This document shows positions 1 to 6,222 of a stretch of DNA of 7,774 nucleotides, one piece after another (positions within the stretch are counted from its first letter, which is position 1; each line of letters starts with the position of its first letter). A model generated the notes under the pieces. The model searched no databases. It was not told the DNA's origin and saw only the letters and a list, made by a program, of their open reading frames with translations. This DNA is from Bacteroidota bacterium (GTDB lineage: Bacteria; Bacteroidota; Bacteroidia; Flavobacteriales; Weeksellaceae). Made by a program: the position numbers and the translations under genes. The stretch lies in the NCBI GenBank assembly GCA_023433225.1, contig JAEZDQ010000100.1, forward strand, positions 1 to 7,774, in the 5' to 3' direction.

Positions 1-1849
1 AAATGAAACTGAAACCGGAAACCAAAGTCACGACTTCGACGCCCGGGATCTGCGAAACTTTACTGTAAAATTCATCCTGAACGGCCGAAACGCGATCGGA
101 AGTCGCGCCGGGGGGAAGTTCGACATTGCCCATGATAAAGGCCCGGTCTTCATTCGGAACGAAACCGCTCGGCATGGTTCTGTCAGCCCAAAAAATCCCG
201 ACTCCACAAAGTAGGAGTATCAGGAAAGTGACCCATTTGTGGCGCAAAAGGAAATGAAAGCTCTGCGCATATTTTCTGGTAACGGAATTAAATGCAACAT
301 TAAAAGCATCAAAAAACCTTTGCAGGAAATTCTTCCTTTTACCGGAATCCGTTTTCTGTTCTTTTAAAAACAAAGCACACAATGCCGGACTGAGGGTAAG
401 TGCGTTCACCGCCGAAATAATAATCGCCACAATCAGCGTAATCCCAAATTGCTGGTAAAAGACACCGGTCGGCCCTTGGATAAATGTAACTGGGATAAAT
501 ACGGCCGCCATCACAAGCGTAATGGAAACAATGGCCCCGGTGATTTCGTTGATGGTACTGATAGCCGCCTGTTTTCCGGCCAGATGGGTTTTTTCCATCT
601 TGGCATGGACGGCCTCGACGACGACGATTGCGTCGTCCACCACAATCCCGATGGCGAGTACCAATGCGAATAAAGTCAATAAGTTAATGGAAAATCCGAA
701 TAGGTTCAAAAAGAAAAATGTACCGATGATGGAAACCGGAACGGCAATCATCGGAACGAGCGTAGAGCGGAAATCCTGCAAGAATATGAATACCACCAAA
801 AACACCAGGATAAAGGCTTCGATTAAAGTGGTGATTACATTGTTAATCGAAGCATCGAGGAATTGGTTGGTGTCGAAAACGATTTTATAGTTCAATCCTT
901 CGGGAAGGTTTTTGGATAAATCCTCCAATTTCTCACGCAGGTTTACAATGATTTCTTGGGCATTGGAGCCGGGGGTTTGGTAAATGGCCATAGCCACGGC
1001 GGGGTTCCCGTTCATTTTGGAAGAACCCGCGTAACTTTGCGCGCCCATTTCGATTTTTGCAACATCTTTCAGGTAGAGGATTTGTCCGCTATCCAGTGAT
1101 TTGATAACGATGTTTTCATATTGAACTTCCGACTTGTATTTTCCGCTGTACCGGATTACATACTGAAAGGTTTGTCCGTTGTTTTCACCGAATTGCCCCG
1201 CGGCTGCTTCCAAGCTTTGTTCGTTGATGGCCGCGGTCACATCAGCCGGAATAAGGCCGTAATTGGCCATTTTAACCGGGTCGAGCCAAACCCGCATCGA
1301 ATAATTCCGGCTCCCGAAAACATTGGCATCACCCACGCCGTTTACCCGTTTCAATTCCGGAACCACATTGATATTCATGTAATTTTGGATGTAAGTCCGG
1401 TCGATGTTTTCATTTTCGGAATAAAAAGAAACAAACATCAACGCGCTCGTTTGCTGTTTTTGGGTCACCACGCCCGAACGGGTCACTTCCGAAGGCAAAA
1501 GTGGTGTTGCGCGGGCTACCCGGTTCTGAACGTTGACCGAGGCGATGTCCGGATCAATTCCCTGTTTGAAAACCACTTGAATCTGTGCAGTACCGTTATT
1601 GGTCGCAGTTGAAGAGATATAATCCATTCCCTCTACGCCATTGACCTGTTCTTCAATCGGAATAATGACACTTTCCAAAACCGTTTGGGCATTGGCTCCC
1701 GGATAGGCTGCGCTGATTTGTACGGTCGGCGGTGCAATTTCCGGGTATTGGGTAATGGGCAGTGTGGTAATCCCCAATATGCCCAAAATAACGATGATGA
1801 TGGATATAACTGTTGAAAGTACGGGCCTTTCTATGAATGTTTTTAACAT
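1..1849 (-). CDS. RND multidrug efflux pump, inner-membrane permease (AcrB/HAE1 family), 3' end cut by window
   Basis: This is the proton-driven inner-membrane subunit of a tripartite efflux pump. I translated it from the ATG at 1849-1847; it stays open for 616 codons and leaves the window without a stop, so roughly the last 40% is missing (AcrB has 1049 residues). The N-terminus (MLKTFIERPVLSTVISIII) is the classic first transmembrane segment, followed by the QYPEIAPP segment that leads into the porter domain. The TM4 motif GIVVDDAIVVVE carries the paired proton-relay aspartates at residues 405 and 406, matching AcrB D407/D408. The protein aligns almost colinearly with AcrB by eye, including the LTLSPALCALFLK segment after TM6, and I see no frameshift. 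It starts 12 nt after the adaptor stop, so the two are co-transcribed. HAE1-type pumps export amphiphilic drugs, dyes, bile salts or detergents; the substrate cannot be read here. Confidence 0.96.
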   Translation of the reverse strand, partial: MLKTFIERPVLSTVISIIIVILGILGITTLPITQYPEIAPPTVQISAAYPGANAQTVLESVIIPIEEQVNGVEGMDYISSTATNNGTAQIQVVFKQGIDPDIASVNVQNRVARATPLLPSEVTRSGVVTQKQQTSALMFVSFYSENENIDRTYIQNYMNINVVPELKRVNGVGDANVFGSRNYSMRVWLDPVKMANYGLIPADVTAAINEQSLEAAAGQFGENNGQTFQYVIRYSGKYKSEVQYENIVIKSLDSGQILYLKDVAKIEMGAQSYAGSSKMNGNPAVAMAIYQTPGSNAQEIIVNLREKLEDLSKNLPEGLNYKIVFDTNQFLDASINNVITTLIEAFILVFLVVFIFLQDFRSTLVPMIAVPVSIIGTFFFLNLFGFSINLLTLFALVLAIGIVVDDAIVVVEAVHAKMEKTHLAGKQAAISTINEITGAIVSITLVMAAVFIPVTFIQGPTGVFYQQFGITLIVAIIISAVNALTLSPALCALFLKEQKTDSGKRKNFLQRFFDAFNVAFNSVTRKYAQSFHFLLRHKWVTFLILLLCGVGIFWADRTMPSGFVPNEDRAFIMGNVELPPGATSDRVSAVQDEFYSKVSQIPGVEVVTLVSGFSFI

Positions 1850-1861
1850 AATTTTCGTTTG

Positions 1862-3052
1862 TTACATAACGGGTTTAACGGATGCTACGATGGAATCGAA
1901 ATCGACTTTTTGTTCTTGGACCGGAGACTGGTTTCTCAATTTACCGATTCCTTTCACGACCACAATATCGCCTTTTTGAAGTCCCGACTTTACGACCGCG
2001 ATGTTGTTGATTCGGTCTTCAACCACAATGGGCGTACTGTAAACGGTATCGTTTTTCACCGAATAAACATACACAATCCCTTGTTGTTCAAAAGTTGCAT
2101 TTTCCGGAACGGCGAGCACATCGGTATAAGGTTTTGGGATTCGGAGCGTTCCGCTGTTGCCGTTACTGAGCAGACGGTCGGTATTTTTAAATATGGCCCG
2201 GAACTGAATGGTTCCCGTTTGCGGGTTGATCTGACCGGTTACGGTTTGTATTTTCCCTTTTTCGGAATAAGTTTGGCCATTGGCTAAAATCAATTCGACT
2301 TCGGGCATTTGTTTTAATTTTTCCTGAACGGTTTTTCCTTCGGTGGCCGACAAAAAATCCAAATATTCTGCTTCATTCATCGAGAAATAAGCATACACTT
2401 CACCTACTTCCGAAACCGTTGTAATGGGGGTGGGGTCATTGGGTCCAACCAAACTTCCTTCCCTGAATTGAATGCTGCCCACAACACCGCTGATGGGGCT
2501 TTTCACGACGCCGAAATCGATGTTGGCCTGAATGCCGCTGTAGTTGGCTTTCGCTTGTTGGTATGCAGCGCGCGCTTGTGCCAACTGACCTTGGGCACGG
2601 GAAAGGTTGGCTTTGGCCGTTTCCAATTGGACATTGCTGATGATGTTTTTTTCGACCAATGGAATCAGTTTGTCCACCTCGACCTGAGCTGCATTTACAC
2701 TGGCTTGGGCCGCGTTGATATTGGCCTGAGCCGCATTGATTCCGGCTTGTGCCGCATGGGCATCCTGAGATTGAACATTGGTTTCCAATTGAAAAAGCGG
2801 TTGGCCTTTTCGGACTATTTGACCTTCATCCACATATACATTTCGGATATATCCTGAAATTTTTGCGCGCACGGCATTGTTTACTTTTCCTTCGATGTTG
2901 ACCGGGAAGCTATAATAACCGGTAACGTCGCGTGCGGTTACTTCAATAACCGGAACTGTTGGCGGAGGCGCGGCCATGGGTTCGGTTTTCTTTCCGCAGG
3001 AAAAAAGCACAAGAGCCGGGAATACGGAAAATACAATGAATTTTGCTTTCAT
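1862..3052 (-). CDS. RND efflux periplasmic adaptor subunit, lipoprotein (AcrA/MexA-like membrane fusion protein)
   Basis: This adaptor bridges the inner-membrane pump and an outer-membrane channel across the periplasm. At 396 residues it is the size of AcrA (397). Residues 1-18 form a lipoprotein signal peptide with lipobox LFSC and the lipidated cysteine at 19, so the mature protein is membrane-anchored. The two half-lipoyl motifs lie at about 57-90 (AKISGYIRNVYVDEGQIVRKG) and 181-200 (VKSPISGVVGSIQFREGS). Between them, residues 92-178 form an Ala/Gln-rich coiled-coil hairpin, with heptads of the form INAAQAN at 100-126. A beta-barrel domain (about 205-300) and a membrane-proximal domain follow. 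The gene starts 7 nt after the regulator stop and ends 12 nt before the permease ATG, the usual adaptor-pump order. The spacer before the permease is A-rich with no Shine-Dalgarno sequence, as is normal in Bacteroidota. Confidence 0.96.
   Translation of the reverse strand: MKAKFIVFSVFPALVLFSCGKKTEPMAAPPPTVPVIEVTARDVTGYYSFPVNIEGKVNNAVRAKISGYIRNVYVDEGQIVRKGQPLFQLETNVQSQDAHAAQAGINAAQANINAAQASVNAAQVEVDKLIPLVEKNIISNVQLETAKANLSRAQGQLAQARAAYQQAKANYSGIQANIDFGVVKSPISGVVGSIQFREGSLVGPNDPTPITTVSEVGEVYAYFSMNEAEYLDFLSATEGKTVQEKLKQMPEVELILANGQTYSEKGKIQTVTGQINPQTGTIQFRAIFKNTDRLLSNGNSGTLRIPKPYTDVLAVPENATFEQQGIVYVYSVKNDTVYSTPIVVEDRINNIAVVKSGLQKGDIVVVKGIGKLRNQSPVQEQKVDFDSIVASVKPVM
2691..2753 (-). repeat. 21-bp tandem repeat inside the adaptor coiled-coil coding region
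   Basis: Three consecutive imperfect 21-bp units occupy 2691-2711, 2712-2732 and 2733-2753; on the plus strand each begins GC(A/G)TT and ends in GCC. More degenerate copies may flank them on both sides. Each unit encodes one heptad (two helical turns) of the alpha-helical hairpin, giving the protein repeat AAQAGIN-AAQANIN-AAQASVN. The periodicity is visible directly. Whether the copies arose by recent duplication or by selection for the heptad is an inference. Confidence 0.75.
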
Positions 3053-3059
3053 AAAATTT

Positions 3060-3539
3060 TTATGTGTTTGGATGAAATGATTCGAGTTTTTCGATGGTTT
3101 GGGATAATTGCCCGATGGACTTCGTCAAGTGGTCCAGATAAATGTCTGATTTGAGGATGCTGTTTTCCGGAAGCCCTTCACAGGTTTCTAAGCGGTAAGA
3201 TTTCAGTCGTTCTACCAAGTATTTTTCGTTGCTGAGCATGTCGAGTATCTTTTTGAGCCTTACCAAGAGATTTTCTGATGAAATTCGGTAAAAGCGTTTG
3301 CGATTGTCAATTTTGGTGTAATATTCTATGTGCTTGAGTTGGGTCAAAAAGTTCAGGCTGGTGGAAACGGAACTTTTGCTCGCATTCAATACTTCAACCA
3401 GCTCGTCAAAAGTCACGCCACTACTGTTGCAATCCAACATCAGGTAAGCATATACCTTACTGGTAAGCGGGGGGAAGTGGTATATATCTTCAAAATATTT
3501 TGAAAAATCTTCGATTAATTCTTTGAGACGATCATCCAT
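3060..3539 (-). CDS. GbsR/MarR-type winged-helix transcriptional regulator, probable local regulator of the efflux operon
   Basis: This 159-residue protein reads as a GbsR-type member of the MarR superfamily. A winged helix spans about residues 25-88: a turn region at GVTFDELVEVLNAS (41-54), a recognition helix at about 55-68 (KSSVSTSLNFLTQL) and a wing at 72-87 containing the basic run DNRKRFYRI. Residues 90-155 are predicted long helices, probably for dimerisation. There is no signal peptide. The gene is first in the operon, ends 7 nt before the adaptor ATG, and sits about 11 nt behind a good promoter. That layout fits a cytoplasmic regulator that controls its own operon, and perhaps the divergent yceI-like gene. 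GbsR proteins are often repressors; the sign and ligand here are unknown. The ATG at 3539-3537 is chosen because it lies just below the promoter. Confidence 0.87.
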   Translation of the reverse strand: MDDRLKELIEDFSKYFEDIYHFPPLTSKVYAYLMLDCNSSGVTFDELVEVLNASKSSVSTSLNFLTQLKHIEYYTKIDNRKRFYRISSENLLVRLKKILDMLSNEKYLVERLKSYRLETCEGLPENSILKSDIYLDHLTKSIGQLSQTIEKLESFHPNT

Positions 3540-3557
3540 AGAAACAAATTATCATTG

Positions 3558-3592
3558 CAAAAATATAGTTAGTTCGGTAAATACGAAACAAA
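3558..3592 (-). promoter_or_regulatory. Bacteroidota-type promoter of the regulator-adaptor-permease operon
   Basis: Read on the minus strand, the -7 element TATTTTTG (3565-3558) matches TAnnTTTG exactly. A TTTG/TTG -33 element lies at 3592-3589, giving a 23-nt spacer, the upper end of the range known for flavobacterial promoters. Transcription would begin near 3553-3551, leaving a leader of only about 11-14 nt before the ATG. Confidence 0.65.
3573..3587. promoter_or_regulatory. Candidate operator: TTCG-N7-CGAA inverted repeat within the operon promoter
   Basis: A small interrupted palindrome (TTCG at 3573-3576, CGAA at 3584-3587) lies between the -33 and -7 elements of the efflux-operon promoter, where a bound regulator would block RNA polymerase. 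The arms are only 4 bp, so chance is a real alternative. The idea that the neighbouring GbsR-type protein binds here is inferred from position. Confidence 0.28.
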
Positions 3593-3661
3593 AAGAATTC
3601 TATTTAACAATTTTTTAATGAATACCTTTCAGCCTATGACAGAATCGGCATGAGAATTGAG

Positions 3662-3673
3662 GAAACTTGTTTC
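3662..3673. promoter_or_regulatory. Perfect palindrome GAAAC-TT-GTTTC upstream of the yceI-like promoter
   Basis: The arms GAAAC (3662-3666) and GTTTC (3669-3673) flank a 2-bp centre. The site lies about 37 bp upstream of the -7 element of the yceI-like gene. The same 5-mer recurs at 3541-3545 and 3585-3589 in this intergenic region. It may be a binding site for a dimeric regulator, but no protein can be assigned from sequence alone. Confidence 0.3.
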
Positions 3674-3709
3674 TTACCATAAATCAATTTTTATTCAATT
3701 GGTTTGCAA

Positions 3710-3717
3710 TAAATTTG
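3710..3717 (+). promoter_or_regulatory. Probable -7 element of the yceI-like gene
   Basis: TAAATTTG matches the Bacteroidota -7 consensus TAnnTTTG and lies 31 nt before the ATG, giving a predicted leader of about 25-28 nt. There is no clear TTG at the expected -33 distance; only a T-run (3688-3692) sits there. The promoter may therefore be weak or need an activator. Confidence 0.5.
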
Positions 3718-3748
3718 CTTCATTATTAATCAATTAAAAACAAGAAAT

Positions 3749-4261
3749 ATGATGTCAAAATGGAAATTAGACCAAACCCATTCCGAGGTTCAGTTCAAAG
3801 TAAAACACATGGTGATTTCTACCGTGACCGGCGATTTTTCCGACTTTCATGCCGAAGCGGAATCGACCGATGATACTTTCAACGATTCAAAATTTAACTT
3901 TAGTGCTAAAGTAGATTCAATCAGCACCAAAAACGCCGACCGTGACGGCCATTTGAAGAGTGACGATTTTTTCAATGCAGAAGGATACCCGACGTTGACA
4001 TTTAGCGGAAAAGGAATAAGCGACAACCAAATTCAGGGCGACCTGACAATCAAAGGCGTGACCAAACCCGTTTCATTGAAAGCAGATTTTGGCGGTGTAA
4101 TCAAAGACCCATACGGAAACCAGCGAGCAGGTTTTGAACTCGAAGGAGAAATCAACCGAAAAGATTTCGGACTCAATTGGAATGCAACCACGGAAGCAGG
4201 CGGATTGGTCGTATCGGACAAAGTAAGGTTGTTTGTCAACTTGGAATTTATCAAAGAATAA
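3749..4261 (+). CDS. YceI-family protein (lipocalin-like, isoprenoid/lipid-binding fold)
   Basis: This 170-residue protein covers the whole YceI domain. Recognisable segments are WKLDQTHSEVQFKVKHMVIS (5-24), the SISTKNADRDGHLKSDDFF stretch (57-75), YPTLTFSGKGI (80-90), GDLTIKGVTKPVSL (97-110) and the closing strand VRLFVNLEFIK. YceI proteins form an extended lipocalin-like barrel that binds polyprenyl or other amphiphilic molecules. E. coli YceI is periplasmic with a signal peptide, but this protein begins MMSKWKLD and has no signal, so it is predicted to be cytoplasmic. Two ATG codons occur in tandem (3749 and 3752); either could start translation. The gene is single, divergent from the regulator and efflux operon, and ends in its own hairpin terminator. 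A link to the pump is possible from position but unproven. Confidence 0.93.
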   Translation: MMSKWKLDQTHSEVQFKVKHMVISTVTGDFSDFHAEAESTDDTFNDSKFNFSAKVDSISTKNADRDGHLKSDDFFNAEGYPTLTFSGKGISDNQIQGDLTIKGVTKPVSLKADFGGVIKDPYGNQRAGFELEGEINRKDFGLNWNATTEAGGLVVSDKVRLFVNLEFIKE

Positions 4262-4285
4262 AAAACAATCTTATTATTTGAGTTC

Positions 4286-4314
4286 ACCTTGTTTCACCCG
4301 GAACAAGGTTTTTT
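4286..4314 (+). terminator. Rho-independent terminator of the yceI-like gene
   Basis: A 7-bp stem, CCTTGTT (4287-4293) with AACAAGG (4302-4308), closes an 8-nt loop and can be extended by an A-T pair at 4286/4309. It is followed by six T residues (4309-4314), the standard intrinsic-terminator form on the plus strand, 25 nt after the yceI-like stop. The convergent Omp85-type gene ends at 4318, so the hairpin is also just downstream of that gene. On the minus strand no T-run follows it directly, so it is a weaker terminator in that direction. Confidence 0.85.
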
Positions 4315-4317
4315 CAT

Positions 4318-5970
4318 TTAAAACCGTGTCAATATCCCGAAATGGATTTTGGAATTCCGGAAATCGAAACTTGTGTCAGATTGTTTGCCTACGGCATAAC
4401 TCAGGTTGAAAACGCCTAATTGCGTCAAAAAAGAAATCCCGGCTCCAACGCCCAGAAGATTTTCATTGAGATGGGTTGCTTTGTTTTCTACAAAGCCGTA
4501 ATCCCCAAAGGCGGATATGTAAAACCCTTCATTGGGCATGAACCGGTATTCCAAGCTTGCAATCCCATAAGCGGAAGCCGTAATGCTTTCTTCGTTGAAT
4601 CCCCGCAGGCTTCCAAAGCCCCCAATGCGGTAAAGTTCATTTTCCGAATAAAAATTACGGTTGCTGAAGAGTCCGTATCCTTCTATCCGCGCTTTGACCA
4701 AATGCTGTGGCAAGAGTTCGAAAATCCGAAAGGCCAAAATCCCCACTTCGTATTGTCGGGCATCGGTTTTGGTAATTTCAGCCGATACCGGGTCTTTTTC
4801 TTGGCCCTTTCGTTTCAGGGTCTTGCCTGAGAGGAAAAAGGCCGTCCGGCCTTCCAACAGCCGGTTTCTTGAAGGCAGGATGTATTCGTAACTGAGCCCG
4901 TAGCCGCTTTTGTTGAAATCATCATACAAGGCGGCGATTTCCGGGTAATCATCCAAAACAAAGTTGGAGCTTTCATGGCTGAAATTCAATCCGATATTGG
5001 AATTTTGGGTGATTTGGTAAAACAGTCTTTCCTCGATTTTTGTGTTGACAAAAACGCTGTCTTTGCGGTACAACTTGAAATGGGTTTGGGTTCCGACCGC
5101 TGAGCGGAACAGATAGGGCAGGCGCAGGCTCAAATCCATGGAACTGCTTTTATCGGCTGTGGCCATCCAGTTCAGGCGTATTTGTTCCATACCGTTGAAA
5201 TTATTATTGAGTTCCACTTTGACATTGCCGTTGAGCTGGAAATCGCCGTTGGCGTCATTGCCGAAACCCAAAATCCCGTCGAATAAATTCGATTTCCTTT
5301 TCTTTACATAGAGGTAAATGGTCGTGGAATCGGTATGGAAAAGCGTTTGTGCACCGCGGATTTCTTCAATGAAATCATTGAACTGCATTTTTTCGGAAAT
5401 TTCCTTGAGTTCATTTTCGTTGTAAATCATGCCCTTTTTTAAACCCAATCCATGTTTGATGTAACCTTTCGACAGCTTTTCGTAGCCTTCCACTTGCACG
5501 GCGTCGATGGTTCTTGCTTTAAACAACTCAAGGCTTAAACTGATTTGGGCTTCGCTGTTTCGGAACCCTTCCGGGTGTATGTTTATTTTTGAAAAAGGAT
5601 AACCCAAAGCGGCGTAGCGGTCTGTAACGGTTCGAATCAGCGAATCCAGGTTTTGAACGGTGAACCAGTCTTCTTTTTGGGAAAACAAAGAATCACTTTT
5701 GACCCAGATTTTTTTGTACATTTTTCCCTTATCCATGTAAATGTCTCGGCCTTTGGAAGAATCAAGCGTCAAGGTAAAATAACCGATGGTTTTCAGGGAA
5801 TCCAGTGTTTTAACCAGCGTAGAATCATTCTGCCATTTTTTTTCAAAATCAAATGTATAGGATTTCAAATCGGGTTTATAATCGTAAAACCGGAGCGTGG
5901 AATCGCCTTTCTCTTGTCCAAAAACAAGTGAAACCAATAGCGTTGAGAAAATGATTAAATGAAACTTCAC
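4318..5970 (-). CDS. Omp85-superfamily outer-membrane protein (BamA/TamA-like, POTRA plus D15 surface-antigen barrel)
   Basis: This 550-residue outer-membrane beta-barrel protein begins with a signal peptide (MKFHLIIFSTLLVSLVFGQ, probable signal peptidase I cleavage near residue 18; no lipobox). The periplasmic part is short. Residues about 150-225 (FKARTIDAVQVEGYEKLSKG through YLYVKK) look like a complete POTRA domain, and about 55-150 is probably another, more divergent one. From about 228 the sequence alternates like a 16-strand barrel. RIGGFGSLRGF (448-458) contains the RGF signature of Omp85 barrels, and the chain ends in phenylalanine. Omp85 proteins insert or export outer-membrane proteins; whether this is TamA-like, FhaC/ShlB-like or lineage-specific cannot be settled here. 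The start appears to be GTG (5970-5968): an in-frame stop lies at 6003-6001 and the first internal Met is residue 79, beyond the signal peptide. Confidence 0.87.
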   Translation of the reverse strand: MKFHLIIFSTLLVSLVFGQEKGDSTLRFYDYKPDLKSYTFDFEKKWQNDSTLVKTLDSLKTIGYFTLTLDSSKGRDIYMDKGKMYKKIWVKSDSLFSQKEDWFTVQNLDSLIRTVTDRYAALGYPFSKINIHPEGFRNSEAQISLSLELFKARTIDAVQVEGYEKLSKGYIKHGLGLKKGMIYNENELKEISEKMQFNDFIEEIRGAQTLFHTDSTTIYLYVKKRKSNLFDGILGFGNDANGDFQLNGNVKVELNNNFNGMEQIRLNWMATADKSSSMDLSLRLPYLFRSAVGTQTHFKLYRKDSVFVNTKIEERLFYQITQNSNIGLNFSHESSNFVLDDYPEIAALYDDFNKSGYGLSYEYILPSRNRLLEGRTAFFLSGKTLKRKGQEKDPVSAEITKTDARQYEVGILAFRIFELLPQHLVKARIEGYGLFSNRNFYSENELYRIGGFGSLRGFNEESITASAYGIASLEYRFMPNEGFYISAFGDYGFVENKATHLNENLLGVGAGISFLTQLGVFNLSYAVGKQSDTSFDFRNSKIHFGILTRF

Positions 5971-5996
5971 TTTTCTGAAAACGCTAATTAACGAAA

Positions 5997-6006
5997 CAAA
6001 TTATAA
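5997..6006 (-). promoter_or_regulatory. Weak candidate -7 element of the Omp85-type gene
   Basis: On the minus strand TTATAATTTG lies 26 nt upstream of the GTG start. It resembles TAnnTTTG but has one extra base between TA and TTTG, and no convincing -33 TTG is present at the right distance. It is listed because nothing better is visible in the gap. Confidence 0.3.
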
Positions 6007-6155
6007 TCTTAGGCTGATTTTGATTTATCTGAGAATCTTGTAAGAGTGGAACCGAGTAAAATGGACGCCAGAAAAATGAATCTCAATTTGGTGGAGTGAA
6101 AGTTTCGGTTTGGTTATGCCGTTTTTAAATCTCTAAAAAATAATCATTCAGACTC

Positions 6156-6185
6156 TTGCATTATAATAAATTAATTGTACTTTTG
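6156..6185 (+). promoter_or_regulatory. Strong Bacteroidota promoter of the str operon
   Basis: TTG at 6156-6158, a 19-nt spacer and TACTTTTG at 6178-6185 match the flavobacterial consensus TTG-N(17-23)-TAnnTTTG exactly. Transcription should begin near 6189-6192, giving a leader of about 30 nt before rpsL. A strong promoter fits a highly expressed ribosomal operon. Confidence 0.85.
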
Positions 6186-6186
6186 C

Positions 6187-6205
6187 AATCCCAAAAAATG
6201 GGGTT
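6187..6205 (+). promoter_or_regulatory. Small hairpin at the 5' end of the str-operon leader
   Basis: AATCCC (6187-6192) can pair with GGGGTT (6200-6205) across the 7-nt loop AAAAAAT, giving six pairs including one T-G wobble. It starts at the predicted transcription start, so the left arm may be only partly transcribed. If formed, it would sit at the 5' end of the mRNA and could stabilise it or take part in feedback. Function is inferred only. Confidence 0.3.
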
Positions 6206-6222
6206 AAACATATTTTTACAGT

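Noticed and set aside
1121..1612. 163-codon plus-strand open frame opposite the RND permease
   Set aside because: It lies wholly antisense to the porter-domain coding region, has no promoter or recognisable domain, and the permease frame matches AcrB throughout.
1859..2287. Plus-strand open frame opposite the 3' part of the adaptor gene
   Set aside because: Antisense to a well-supported coding region; the composition is that of a reverse-complement shadow with no domain signal.
2468..2857. Plus-strand open frame opposite the adaptor coiled coil
   Set aside because: It exists because the Ala/Gln heptad codons have few stops in reverse complement; its apparent internal repeats mirror those heptads.
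4033..4287. Minus-strand open frame over the yceI-like gene
   Set aside because: Shadow of the YceI coding frame; its 5' start lies in the terminator region and no product is recognisable.
4286..4314. Fully bidirectional terminator for the two convergent genes
   Set aside because: The stem serves both strands, but only the plus strand has an immediate T-run; on the minus strand the next T-run is about 20 nt further on.
6061..6099. Tiny plus-strand frame (ATGGACGCC to TGA, 12 codons) ahead of rpsL
   Set aside because: Upstream of the mapped-by-motif rpsL promoter, with no promoter of its own and too short to judge; likely chance.
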